From Verrucomicrobiia bacterium (lineage in GTDB: Bacteria; Verrucomicrobiota; Verrucomicrobiia; Verrucomicrobiales; DEV007): a stretch of 64,000 nucleotides of DNA. A program made the position numbers and the translations under genes. Location of the stretch: the NCBI GenBank assembly GCA_030425385.1, contig JAUIAH010000033.1, positions 1 to 64,000 of the forward strand, read 5' to 3'. Of this stretch, positions 27,651 to 38,800 are shown one piece after another (position 1 is the first letter of the stretch; each line of letters starts with the position of its first letter). Below the pieces are notes generated by a model. The model was not told where the DNA came from, did not search any database, and saw only the letters and a program-made list of their open reading frames with translations.

Positions 27651-30125
27651 ATGAAGACTTCTTCTACCCTCTTCTTTGCGACCCTTGCTTTCCTTGGAAT
27701 GGTTCCTCATGGGATCGCCGAGGATGCTCCCTCGAACGATGACGCACCCGCTGCCCGGAACGCTCTTCTCCTAACCATGGAACGTTCGGACGGTCGACGG
27801 ACGCGCTTTCGCGGCCTGAACCCAGACCCTATCAAAGCGAAACTCGCCGACGGAACCCTATCAGAATACCATCCAACGGCTGGAGATGGCTTGCCTGACG
27901 TCGAAGGATCAGCGTGGAAAGCGATCTCGCTCGCAGAGGATGGATCGACGGAAGAACGCGGGCTCTACCTCGACGTGCCGATCGAGCTTGAGGAAGAAGG
28001 CGCCTATCTCCTGAGCACCTCCGGGAGCGAGACCTATGTCAATGGCGTGCCCCGCGGCGGCAATGTCTATGGCTACAATTATGTGCAATTTCCCGTGGCC
28101 CTGCGGGAGGGCATGAATCATGTGCTTCTCCGGGCGGGGAGGAGACCCTTACGCGCCCATCTCACCAAACCGCCGGCACTCGTGTCCGTGAGCGATCAAG
28201 ACATGACCTTTCCAGATCTGGTGATTGGGGAAAGCGCGGACACCTGGGGCGCGGTGATTGTGCGCAATGCCACGGCCACCACCGCGAGCGGATTTGCCCT
28301 CTCGGTGATGGGATCGGGCGTGGACGCCACGGTCACGTCTATTCCTGACATTCCTCCCATGTCGATTCGCAAAGTGGGCTTCCGCATTCGCTGCATCGCT
28401 CCTCACGCACCTGGAGAGTTGGCCACTACCATTGTCCTGCGAGATCCTGACAATCAGGCGATCCATGAAATCGATATGACTCTGCGCATCGTTGAGCCGG
28501 ACCAGACGCGTCGCATCACCTTTGTTAGTGAGATCGATGGCAGCGTGCAGTATTACGCCCTGCGCCCGGCGGTGCCCGCCTCCGATAAAGATCCTCTTCC
28601 GGCAATCGTGCTCTCCTGTCATGGAGCCTCTGTGGAAGGCTTTGGGCAGGCAGCCGCTTACGGGCCCAAGCGCTGGTTCCACATCGTCGCACCGACCAAT
28701 CGTCGCCCATACGGGTTTGATTGGGAAGACTTCGGTCGTATGGACGCCATGGAAGTGTTAGACCTAGCAAAGACCTCCTTGCCCCATGACCCTTCCCGCA
28801 CCTATCTCACCGGACACTCCATGGGCGGTCACGGCACCTGGCACTTGGCCGTCACCTACCCTGATCAGTTTGCCGCCATTGGTCCCAGCGCGGGCTGGAT
28901 ATCGCGATCTACCTACGCGCGCCGCCGCCGGGCAGAGGAGGATCCATCTCCGCTAGAACAATTGTTAGAAAGACGCAACACGCCGCAGGAGACAGAGGGA
29001 CTCGTTCGTAATCTCCAGCATCATCATGTCTACATCGTTCATGGCGGAGACGATCGGAATGTGCCTGCCAGCCAAGCGCAGCGCATGACGGAACTCCTGG
29101 GTGACTTCCACTATGACTGGACCTATCACGAAGAGCCTGGTGTCGGCCACTGGTGGGGCGGCGAGTTTAATGACAATGGCAGTGCCTGCGTGGATTGGCC
29201 GTTCATGTTTGACGCCTTTGCCAGGCATGCCCTTCCTCCCTCGTCAACCCTGCGGCAAGTCGCCTTTGCCACGGCGAACCCTGGCATCTCTAGCAAATGT
29301 CACTGGCTTGAGATCATGCAGCAACAACGACACTCCACCGTGAGCACGGTCGACCTGCACCTCTGGCCAAACCAGCGCAAGATCCACGGCACGACCGACA
29401 ACGTGGGCCTGCTCAAGATCGACCTGAGTCCGATGAGTAGTCGGGAAGTAATCTCTCTCGAGATTGACGAACAAAGCCTTTCTAACATTGCGCAACCTGA
29501 AGATGGGATACTCTACCTTCGCCGAACAGATTCCCAATGGGAAGTCTCGGGGAAACCCTCACCAAGCGAGAAGGGGCCACATCGCTACGGTGGGCCCAAG
29601 GACGTGCTCACCCATCGCTTTCTCCTCGTCTACGGCACCGCGGGCTCGGCTGAGGAGAATGCCTGGGCCTTTCAGAAAGCTCGATTCGATGCCGAAACGT
29701 ATTGGTATCGCGGCAACGCCTCGGTCGATGTGATCGCGGATCACCAGTTCACTCTCGCCGATTACCCCGATCGTTCCCTGGTGCTCTATGGCAATGCGGT
29801 GACCAACCGGGCCTGGCCAGCCTTGTTAGGCGATTCCCCCATTCGCGTGCATCGGACTGGCATTGATCTGGGCGACCGGCAACTTTCGGGTGAGAATCTC
29901 TCGACCATCTTTGTGCGCCCACGCCCTGACAGTGACCGCGCGTCCGTCGTGGTGGTGACGGGCAGTGGTCTTCCAGGAATGCGATCCACTTACGACCAAT
30001 CCCTCTTCCTACCATTCATCCGCTTCGCCGATTGCGTGGTGCATCGTGATGGTGAACCCATCGCCGGCGGTTTCTTTGGCCATGATTGGTCCGTCGAAGG
30101 AGGAGAATTCATCATCAACGAATGA
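27651..30125 (+). CDS. Secreted alpha/beta-hydrolase (prolyl oligopeptidase/esterase-like)
   Basis: The protein has 824 residues from ATG 27651, which directly precedes a signal peptide (FFATLAFLGMVPHGIAE). The N-terminal 300 residues are beta-rich, with no domain I can name. The hydrolase core has LPAIVLSCHGASVEG, the nucleophile motif YLTGHSMGGHGTWHLA (GHSMG), an acid-residue region VYIVHGGDDRNVPASQAQ and HEEPGVGHWWGG with the likely catalytic His. The C-terminal 300 residues include a dinucleotide-free sandwich-like region (FLLVYGTAGSAEENAWAFQK) typical of large secreted esterases. It is probably an extracellular esterase or peptidase. It overlaps the next gene by ATGA. Confidence 0.82.
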   Translation: MKTSSTLFFATLAFLGMVPHGIAEDAPSNDDAPAARNALLLTMERSDGRRTRFRGLNPDPIKAKLADGTLSEYHPTAGDGLPDVEGSAWKAISLAEDGSTEERGLYLDVPIELEEEGAYLLSTSGSETYVNGVPRGGNVYGYNYVQFPVALREGMNHVLLRAGRRPLRAHLTKPPALVSVSDQDMTFPDLVIGESADTWGAVIVRNATATTASGFALSVMGSGVDATVTSIPDIPPMSIRKVGFRIRCIAPHAPGELATTIVLRDPDNQAIHEIDMTLRIVEPDQTRRITFVSEIDGSVQYYALRPAVPASDKDPLPAIVLSCHGASVEGFGQAAAYGPKRWFHIVAPTNRRPYGFDWEDFGRMDAMEVLDLAKTSLPHDPSRTYLTGHSMGGHGTWHLAVTYPDQFAAIGPSAGWISRSTYARRRRAEEDPSPLEQLLERRNTPQETEGLVRNLQHHHVYIVHGGDDRNVPASQAQRMTELLGDFHYDWTYHEEPGVGHWWGGEFNDNGSACVDWPFMFDAFARHALPPSSTLRQVAFATANPGISSKCHWLEIMQQQRHSTVSTVDLHLWPNQRKIHGTTDNVGLLKIDLSPMSSREVISLEIDEQSLSNIAQPEDGILYLRRTDSQWEVSGKPSPSEKGPHRYGGPKDVLTHRFLLVYGTAGSAEENAWAFQKARFDAETYWYRGNASVDVIADHQFTLADYPDRSLVLYGNAVTNRAWPALLGDSPIRVHRTGIDLGDRQLSGENLSTIFVRPRPDSDRASVVVVTGSGLPGMRSTYDQSLFLPFIRFADCVVHRDGEPIAGGFFGHDWSVEGGEFIINE

Positions 30126-32074
30126 GCAGTTCTCATCAGATGCTAACCAGGCTCTATCTGGCAATGGTCACGGGAGTGACATGCCTCACTCTATCATTCG
30201 CAGAGGAAACCTCGTTGGACGCGGCCGACTGGAGAGGATTCACCAAGCAAGCCTTCACACTCAAGGGCAGAAGCAGTTTCGTGGTAGAGCCCAAGATCGC
30301 AGCACCAGGAATGCCCTGGGTGTGGCGCACCTCTTTCCCAAACTTTCACGCCGAAGTCGATGAGGAGCTGTTGCATCTCGGCTACCACGTGGGCTACATC
30401 GATTGCGTGGCGATGTTAGGCTCGGACGAGGCCTTGGATCTCATGGACGCCTTCTATGAACACGTACGGGAAAGGTGGCAGTTGGCAGCGCGTCCCGCGC
30501 TTGAAGCGGTCAGCCGTGGGGGCTTACACGCCTACCGCTACGCGGCACGGCACCCGTCCCGCATTGCCGCGATCTATGCAGACACGCCGGTCATGGACCT
30601 CAAGAGCTGGCCACTCGGCTGGCCACCATCCAAGGCGCAAGTCGCGGAGGCGCTTCAGCACTATGGCTTGGCCGACGAGGCGGCGTTGCGAGCTTATGAG
30701 GGCAATCCGCTCGATCTGCTCCCCCGCATCGCCCGAGCAAAGATTCCCTTGCGTCATGTGATTTCGTTAGATGACGTCGTGGTGCCTCCCGAAGCGAATA
30801 CTCTGGAAGCTCAGCGACGCTTGAAGGCCTTGGGTCATGCCATGGAAGTCGTCTCCGTGCCGTCGGGCTACCCAGCGCAGCACGGGCATCACTTTGATCT
30901 GCCCGATGTCTACGGCTCGGTGCAATTCATCAAGCGCCACACCCACGTCCTCCCAAGGAACCACGAGTATTTCGAGCTACGGCGTGGTTTGGGAAATAGC
31001 CATGACGCCTTTGTCAGGACGGGCAAGGGACGCATCGCCTTTCTGGGAGGATCGATCACTCACAATCCCGGGTGGCGCGATGAGATGGTGCGCTATTTCA
31101 CGAAGCGCTTTCCTGACACTTCCTTTGAGTTCATTGCCGCAGGCATTCCCTCGATGGGCTCCGTCCCCCACGCTTTCAGACTGGAAGCCGACGTTCTCTC
31201 CAAGGGCCCGATCGATCTTCTCTTCGTAGAGGCCGCGGTCAACGATGCCACAAACATTCCGCAGCATCCTGAATGGATGCTCCGTGGGATGGAGGGCGTG
31301 GTGCGGCATGCCCGAGAAGTCAACCCGTTGACGGACATCGTGCATCTGCACTTCGTCATGCCTGCGCACATGGAAGCCTATCGGAAAGGCGGCATTCCTG
31401 TGGCCGTCGCTCAGCATGAACGGGTGGCAGAGGCTTACGGGAATCCCTCGTTGGACTTGGCCCGCGAGGTCACGGAACGGATCGATGCAGGAGAGTTCAC
31501 CTGGAAAGAAGACTTTAAAGATTTGCATCCGTCTCCGTATGGCCAGCGCGTTTATGCCAACAGCATGATGCGGCTGTTAGAGTCAGCCTTTCGCCAACCA
31601 ACGTCTGCGGCGAAACATCCCATGCCGGACGCCATGCTCGATCCCAGGAGCTATTCTCAGGCGCGCTTTGGATCCATCCAAGACGCCAAGGATCTCACCG
31701 GTTTCCGCTTGGACCCCTCCTGGACGCCCGCGGACAAGAAAGGCACGCGCGAAGGCTTTGTGAGGGTCCCTGCCCTGGTGGCCACCGAAGCTGACGCACA
31801 CTTTTGTTATGATTTCCATGGTCGTGGGATCGGATTGCTCATCACCTCAGGACCTGATGCTGGCGTCATTGCCTTTCGCATCGACGATGGCGAGGAGCGC
31901 ACGCTCGATACCATCACTCAGTGGAGCGGTCGGCTGCATTTGCCCTGGGCCTTGATCTTGGACGATGACCTTGCGCCCGGTGCACACACGCTTGCCGTGC
32001 GGACGACGGCAGAGGCAGCAGATCGTACCGCTCTCCGAATCTTCCAGTTTCTCGTCAACGGCGGCAATTCGTGA
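30122..32074 (+). CDS. Secreted bidomain hydrolase: alpha/beta-hydrolase plus SGNH/GDSL esterase
   Basis: The protein has 650 residues with a signal peptide (VTGVTCLTLSFAE). The first half is an alpha/beta-hydrolase: LEAVSRGGLHAYRYAARHP with Ser in S-R-G-G, IPLRHVISLDDVVVPPEAN (acid) and AQHGHHFDLPD (His). The second half is SGNH-type: IAFLGGSITHNPGW (Ser block), FIAAGIPSMGS (Gly), EAAVNDATN (Asn) and FKDLHPSPYGQRVYA (Asp and His). A short beta-sandwich ends the protein. Such enzymes often deacetylate plant or algal polysaccharides, but the substrate here is not shown. The start ATG overlaps the previous stop by 4 nt, so the two hydrolases are probably made together. An AGGAGG lies 16 nt upstream. 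Confidence 0.82.
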   Translation: MSSSHQMLTRLYLAMVTGVTCLTLSFAEETSLDAADWRGFTKQAFTLKGRSSFVVEPKIAAPGMPWVWRTSFPNFHAEVDEELLHLGYHVGYIDCVAMLGSDEALDLMDAFYEHVRERWQLAARPALEAVSRGGLHAYRYAARHPSRIAAIYADTPVMDLKSWPLGWPPSKAQVAEALQHYGLADEAALRAYEGNPLDLLPRIARAKIPLRHVISLDDVVVPPEANTLEAQRRLKALGHAMEVVSVPSGYPAQHGHHFDLPDVYGSVQFIKRHTHVLPRNHEYFELRRGLGNSHDAFVRTGKGRIAFLGGSITHNPGWRDEMVRYFTKRFPDTSFEFIAAGIPSMGSVPHAFRLEADVLSKGPIDLLFVEAAVNDATNIPQHPEWMLRGMEGVVRHAREVNPLTDIVHLHFVMPAHMEAYRKGGIPVAVAQHERVAEAYGNPSLDLAREVTERIDAGEFTWKEDFKDLHPSPYGQRVYANSMMRLLESAFRQPTSAAKHPMPDAMLDPRSYSQARFGSIQDAKDLTGFRLDPSWTPADKKGTREGFVRVPALVATEADAHFCYDFHGRGIGLLITSGPDAGVIAFRIDDGEERTLDTITQWSGRLHLPWALILDDDLAPGAHTLAVRTTAEAADRTALRIFQFLVNGGNS

Positions 32075-32153
32075 GCCATCTCTAGGATTGCCATCAAGCG
32101 AAATGCCTGGTAGCTTTCCAGCTGAAGCCCGGCTTCCAATCCATCAAACTACC

Positions 32154-32699
32154 ATGAACAAACTCACTCAAATCACCCTAGGTCTTCTCGCCGCTGGCCT
32201 CATGTCGGTCACGGCGGAAGAAGTGAAACCCGTCAACAGTGCCTGCCCCTACAGCGGCGAAGACATTGATGCCGAGCAGGTCGTTGCGTACACCAAAGTC
32301 GTCGGCGTCTGTTGCGAAAAGTGCCAGGCCAAGCTGCAGAAAGATGTGGCGGGCAACATTGCCAAGATTGCCGAAGTCAAAGCCGTCCACGTGAACACGA
32401 AGTGTCCTCTCAGTGGCAAGGAAGTCGACGGAGAAACCACCGTGTCCTTCAAAGGCGCGAAAGTTGCCGTTTGCTGCGAAAAGTGTGAGGCCAAGTTCGA
32501 CGCCGAGACACATGGAGAGAAGGTCGTGATGGACAATCCTGGCAATGCCAAGTGCGTCTTCAGTGACAAGGACATCGATCCTGATGCCAACGCAGTCGTT
32601 TCCATCAACGTCGGTCTTTGCTGTGGCAAATGCGCGAAGAAATTCGCCGAAGATCCTGACAAAGCCGTGGCCAAGGTGAAATTCGACAAAGCCAGCTGA
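32154..32699 (+). CDS. Exported triple-repeat cysteine-rich protein (YHS/TRASH-like repeats)
   Basis: The protein has 181 residues with a signal peptide ending near SVTAEE. The mature part is three tandem repeats of about 50 residues. Each begins with a Cys motif (CPYSGEDID, CPLSGKEVD, CVFSDKDID) and after about 15-18 residues has a Cys-Cys-x-x-Cys block (VCCEKCQAK, VCCEKCEAK, LCCGKCAKK). Four cysteines per repeat suggest metal binding, as in YHS/TRASH domains. No catalytic domain is attached. It is preceded by 79 bp and followed by a strong hairpin terminator, so it ends a transcription unit. A role in metal binding in the cell envelope is inference. Confidence 0.8.
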   Translation: MNKLTQITLGLLAAGLMSVTAEEVKPVNSACPYSGEDIDAEQVVAYTKVVGVCCEKCQAKLQKDVAGNIAKIAEVKAVHVNTKCPLSGKEVDGETTVSFKGAKVAVCCEKCEAKFDAETHGEKVVMDNPGNAKCVFSDKDIDPDANAVVSINVGLCCGKCAKKFAEDPDKAVAKVKFDKAS

Positions 32700-32734
32700 G
32701 CAGCGCTCGGATTGATCAATCGAGACTTTTACGC

Positions 32735-32764
32735 AAAGGGCCGTCTCATCTGAGGCGGCCCTTT
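32735..32764 (+). terminator. Rho-independent terminator after the triple-repeat gene
   Basis: AAAGGGCCG at 32735-32743 pairs perfectly with CGGCCCTTT at 32756-32764, and the loop contains an extra CTCA/TGAG pairing. The 3' arm ends in TTT followed by CTCG. It lies 35 bp past the stop codon at 32699 and is the clearest terminator in the window. Confidence 0.75.
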
Positions 32765-32846
32765 CTCGTGCGCCCCTCACCTACCCCATGAATTAGGAAA
32801 GTTTTCCCGTAACCCATCCGGCGATTTGCAGAACCTCATAGGGACC

Positions 32847-35800
32847 ATGAGACGCCTTTCGCCCCATCGCCTTCTTTCCACTCTCAGCCTCCTTCTCCTG
32901 CCGGTCACCACCATCAGCCTTTGCGGGCAGGAGGTGGATCCCCAACTCGCGGTGACCGAAGAGGGAGCCACCGTCGAGATCATCGGTTACGGGACCTCCT
33001 ACTACGTTCTCCGTAGCTCTGAGAACTTAGAGGACTATGGGCTGGTGGATGTCGCCTTTGGCCGAGAGGGAAGGCTCTCGCTCATGGAGCGTTGGGAGAC
33101 CATTCCCAATCGCCGCTTCTACGTGGTGGACACTCTATCCGTGGACGATCCAGATGATCTCGATGGGGATGGGATGGACGATGTCTACGAACTCACGCGC
33201 CCGAGAATTCTCCATGCGCTCGACAGCACGGACGCAGCGGCCGATCCCGATGGCGATGGATTCACCAACCTAGAAGAGTATCGCAATGGAACAGATCCGG
33301 AAGCCGCCAATGTAGCCAACCTAACAACGTTCTCCAGTTCACCTAGCCATGGCGCCAATGACGTCGCCGTCACCCGAGAGACCATCATTCGCTTCACGCG
33401 TCCTCTGCAGAGAGCGGCAGTTCCGACCAGTGTGAGGGCGGAGGCAGCGGGCCAACCCATCGCCACGCGATTGCACACCAGCCCTGATCGCATGACCCTG
33501 ACCGTCTTCTTTCCCCATGAGTTGCCTCATCGTTCTCTTGTTAGGCTCACGTTAAACCCAAGCCAACTTCTCGATGAGGAGGGGCGTCAGCCTGATCTGG
33601 ATGGAGACGGGGACGAGGGTGGATTTGGTGAGATCGAATTCGAGACCCTGACCATTTCTACCGTAGAGGGGACGAGCGTCGTAGGACGCGTCTTCGCTTC
33701 TGAGTTAGGGGATGGTGGCATGAATCGTCCGCTCGCGGGTGCGCGTATCACGGTGGATGGACGCCATGACTTGTCGCCTGTTCTAACCGATTCCATGGGC
33801 AATTTCCGGCTGGCTCCAGCGCCTGCCGGGCGGTTCTTTGTTCACATCGACGGCCGGACAGCGCGTGGGGAGATTCCGGAAGGGGCCTACTATCCCTTCG
33901 TGGGCAAAGCCTGGGAATCCAAGGCGGGCCGGGAAACCAGCATTGGAGAAGTCTACCTGCCCTTGGTTCAGGAGGGAACGCTTCAGCCAGTGAGCATGAC
34001 CGAGGAAACCACACTCACATTCGCCGATGCGGTTCTAGCAGAACAACCCGAGCTGGAAGGTGTGTCAATCACCGTGCCTCCAGATTCTCTCTATGCTGAC
34101 GACGGCACCCGAGGCGGGATGGTCGGAATTGCCCCGGTGGATCCTGACCGATTGCCCGGCACCTTGCCGGAAGATTTGAACCTTCCGTTGGTCATCACCG
34201 TGCAGACCGATGGGGCGACCAATTTCGACGAACCGGTACCGGTCTGCTTTCCCAATCTGCCGGATCGCGAAACGGGCTTCCCCTTGCCGCCGAACTCGAA
34301 GAGTGCGCTCTGGAGCTTCAACCACGACACGGGGCGCTTCGAGATCGTGGGGCCGATGACGGTGAGTGCGGATGGCAAGTTTGTCTGCACCGATCCGGGC
34401 GTGGGCGTGCGGGCTCCCGGCTGGCACGGAACGGATCCGGGATCCGAAGGCGAGCGCGGCAATACCAAGCGCCGCAAGAGGGATCGCGACGAGGAGGAGG
34501 AAGAAGAAGAGGACGACGGTTGTGAAGTTAGGCCGATCGAAGTGGCCTTCCAACAGGGCGGGTTCTACATCTTCCGCGTGGCCACGCCGGGCTTCAATGG
34601 GCGGGTGGAGTGGCTGGCCCCTGGGGCAGAACCACCTATCGAAACAGGGAATATCTACCGGGCGCGATTCTGTGAACCGGGCCGGCACCAGATCGCTGTT
34701 ACCCTAACGAAACCCGAAGAGGACGAGACATGTGCGAGCGAATCCATGACGGTCAATGTCAGCGAAGCAGACGCAGAGCCCCGAATTCTCACTCTTCTCT
34801 CAGACCCGGATCCCAATCAGCCGAATTTGATCAAAGCACTGGTCGCCACAAACATGCCGGGCGATCTCCGTTGGAGCGTGTCCCCGCGAGAGGAGGTGAT
34901 TACCGTGCGCGAAGACCGCCGGGCTGAACGCATCGACCTTCGACCGCAGGACGGCGTGGTGGGCGAGTACCACCTCCATTTCTGTCACCCTGGGGACTAT
35001 GAGATCAGCGTCGTCTTCACACCTGATCACTGTGGCGATCCGGAAACTGGTGGCGTTCAGTCACGCAGCACGACAGTCACCATTGCTGAGGAGACGGTTC
35101 CTCAAATGTCTGATGTTCTTCGGGCGGCTTTCTTGCCCAATCAATTCCAAACGAACCTATCAAGCCCTGTCGTCCACACCAATGTCCCCGGCCACATCCT
35201 GTGGAGCGTTTCTCCGAGCGAGCATGTGACTATTCAAGATGTCGATCCAATTCGGACGATTCCGATTTCGCCGAATTCCCCAGTCGAAAGTGACGACGGA
35301 TTTGCCTATCTATCAGGAACTGACATTCGCTTCTGTAAGGCTGGACGTTACACGATCGAGGCATTGTTTGTACCCGATGAATGTGCTGACGCCGCAGTCA
35401 TTCTTGAAAGCTCTATTGTCATCGATTTCCCGGAGTCGCTTGAGCCCCGGACGTCTGAATTCGAAGGTGACACCGAACTTCTCTTGTTAGGAACCAACTA
35501 TCCCGGGACGGTCACGTGGTCGGTCGATCCTCCAACCGGGCTTGGAGTCTTCAGCACTTCCTCGTCCACTCCAGCAGCCTTTCCTTTCGATCCCAGCTTT
35601 CAATACACGTCGACATTCCTAAGCGCAGGCTGTGTTCCCGGCGAATACGCGATCACGGCGACGTATGCGCCGGAAGGTTGCACTGGCCCTCCCATCACCA
35701 AGTCTAAAACCTTTGTCGTCACGGAAGACATGGGCCCACGCGCACCCAACGGCATCTCCTTTGGAGATCTAGGCGACAGTGGCGTCTTCAGCATCGAGTT

Positions 35801-38800
35801 TTCTCATGCTGGCACCACGGAGTGGAGCTTTTCTCCAGCAGACGCCGTCGAGGTGCTCTTCGATAGCGGAACCACACAGTTTCAGGGGAATGATAGAGAT
35901 CTTCCATGGATCGCGTCCGCCGGCGTGCGCTACTGTCGGGGTGGTTCGATCACGGCTTCCGTGTACTACGAGCCCGAGGTCTGTAGTGAGGTGCCTGGCA
36001 GTGGGTTCACGTCGAGCATCACGGTAATCATCCCGGAGAATGTGGATGGCTGTGATGGCCTCCCCCAACAACTGCAAGAAGGGCCTCCCCGGATCTTACA
36101 ACAAACGGAGGCCACCGAGACGGCGACCGGCCGCTTTCACTATTTGCTAGTCAATCAATCGAATCAACGGGAGACGCGCGGTGTGGCCGGTTCGCGTGGT
36201 TTGGCCCATCCTAACGGACTGCGCATGGCTCCGAACACCGCCTACGAGGAGATCCTCCTCGATGCGGACACGCTTGAAGTGGCACGCGCCACGTGGACGT
36301 CTCCCGGTGCGGGTCAGCGTTTTGAGTTGCCAGAATTCCTCTTCGAGCCCGTGCCCGATGAAACCGATGCCGACATGGACGGACTTCACGATCTCGCCGA
36401 GCGCATTCTGGGCACCGATCCGGGCAATAGTGATAGTGATGGCGATGGCAGACCGGACGGCCCCGAGGTCTTGAGCAATACCGATCCGCTGGATGGTGTC
36501 CCGGCTAAGACTGGCATTGTGGCCAATCTTGAACTTCCAGGAGAAACATTGGATATTTGCACCACGGGCGACTTCGCCCTCACCGCGAATGGCTCAGAAG
36601 GGCTGTGCATCGTGAATATCTTTAACGGTTTGGAGCCCGTACTCGTTGGCCGTGTGGACACGTTAGGGTTTGCTCGCCAGGTTGCCTGCGATAGCGGGTA
36701 TGCGGCAGTGGCCGATGGGGATGGTGGGCTCGCCATCATCCAATTGGCCGAACCGGCGAATGAGTCGCGTCTACTCTATCAAGTGCCCTTCGGAACGACT
36801 GTCACCGCAGTGGAGGCAGCCAATGGATTGGCGTTCGCAGGTCTGCAGACGGGCGAAGTGGTGGCCGTGGACTTAACCACTGGCGTTCCCATCGCCGACC
36901 TCACCCTGTCAGGCGGCGAGGTGATGGATATCACGATCGGCGGCACGCGTCTCCTCGCGGCGACACCATCGGATCTTGGCATCATGACCATCCCGGGCAC
37001 CACTTCGTTTCAGCTATTGGGCGAATTGAAGCATCGGGGGAGGCCCGGAGCTGGAAACCGTCCCTTTCATTTATCCGCGGGCACCGACTCGCTCTTCCTC
37101 ACCCATTCCTCCAACTACGCCACGTTCACCTTTGACGGCATCTCGCTTCCGCAACCTGTGGCGAACACGGCCACGGCTCAATTCGGATGGAAGCAATTGA
37201 TCCCCGATGGAAATGGTCTGGCGGTTGCTGCGGTGGGAACGAACTCCACAGACGATGGGCCGCATCACGTGTCGATCTACGACGTCAGCGATCTGGAGAA
37301 CAACGACGACTTTGTGACCGAGATCCGCACACCGGGCCTGGCCTCAGGACTCGACCTTGCCAACGGCCGTGCCTACGTCGCCGACTCGTTGGCGGGCTTG
37401 CAGGTGATCAATTACCTGACACCTGACTTCGGAGACATTCCTCCTGACATTGCGCTGACTCACAATTTCACCGAAGGCGAGGCCGAAGAGCACGCGTTGC
37501 TGCTCCTCACCGCCCGTTGCACGGACGATGTGCAGGTGCGCCAGGTGGAGTTCTTCCTCAATGATGAACGGCTCGGTGCAGACGGAAAGTTTCCCTACGA
37601 ATGGCGCCTGCGAGTACCTTCCAAGGAGCGCGTACCCCAACTGAAGATCACCGCACGCGTGTCGGACACAGCGGGAAACTCCGCCGAAGCAGATTTGCTT
37701 CTGACCGTCGTGGACGATGCCTCGGCACCCACTGTTCTCTGGGCGACGCCGATTCCCGGAGGTGAGGTTGGCGCAGACACAGCGACTGTCATTAGCGTCA
37801 AGTTTTCCGAACCACTCGACACGACGAACCTTGATCTAAACGGCGCGCTAGCACTCGTGTCTGCCGGCGCGGACGCCGTGTTAGAGACCGGAGATGACGA
37901 GGTGATCGGGGGCTCGGCTCGCTATCTTCCGGGGTTGCAGACGCTCAACTTCGCCCCGGAGCGCCTGCCGGGCGGACTCTATCAGGCGACCTTGGGCAGT
38001 GGTCTTGTGGATCGAACGGGCAACGCCTCGGCTCCCTTCACGTGGAGCTTTTCCGTGCCTGGGCCCCAAATTGTGAGCCATTTCCCAAGCGGCGGGCAGC
38101 AGCCCTATCGCATCACTCAGATCCGAGCGACCGCTGATCGAGCGCTACTCAGGAGCAGCCTTAACCAGGATGATTTCCGATTGGTTCGGCTGGAGAATGG
38201 AAACGAAGTGACCGTGATCGGGACAGCCTTGGCATCGCTGGAGGATGCCGCAACCGTTGTGTTAGAAACCGACGAGCCACTCATTCCAGGCACCTACGAG
38301 GCTGTGGTTGAAGGACTGCAAGACGCCCTTGAATCGCATGTGCCGCCCTATTCATGGACGTTCACCATCCGAGGTGCGCGGCCAACCGCCTTTACGCCTG
38401 GCCTCAATGTCATCGCTCCCTCTGGCCTTACGGAAGCGAGTGTTCGCTTTGACACGCCATTGGATGCGTCAACGATCAACGCTCTCACCCTTCGACAAGG
38501 GGATGCCGATGGTGACGTTACGCCGGTCAGTGCCATCGGCTATGATACGCAGGAGAATCGCGTGCGGATGACATTCACCGAACCGCTGACGGGAGGCGAC
38601 TATTTCTGGCACTTTGGCCCAGGGCTACTCGACTTCGCGGGCAACGCGGTTGAGTCCGTGCCTAACCAGAAGTTCACTATTGATGCGAATCCGACCATGG
38701 TTCGTGGAAGGCTAGTGACCACAGGAGGAACGGCGTTGCCAGGCGTGCGGGTGCGGGTGGCGTACGAAGATGCGCTGGGCCGGGAGCGGGTCGAGCTGGC

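Noticed and set aside
34480-34525. GA-rich tract as a possible simple repeat
   Set aside because: It encodes an acidic linker within the giant protein in frame, so it is coding low complexity rather than a separate repeat.
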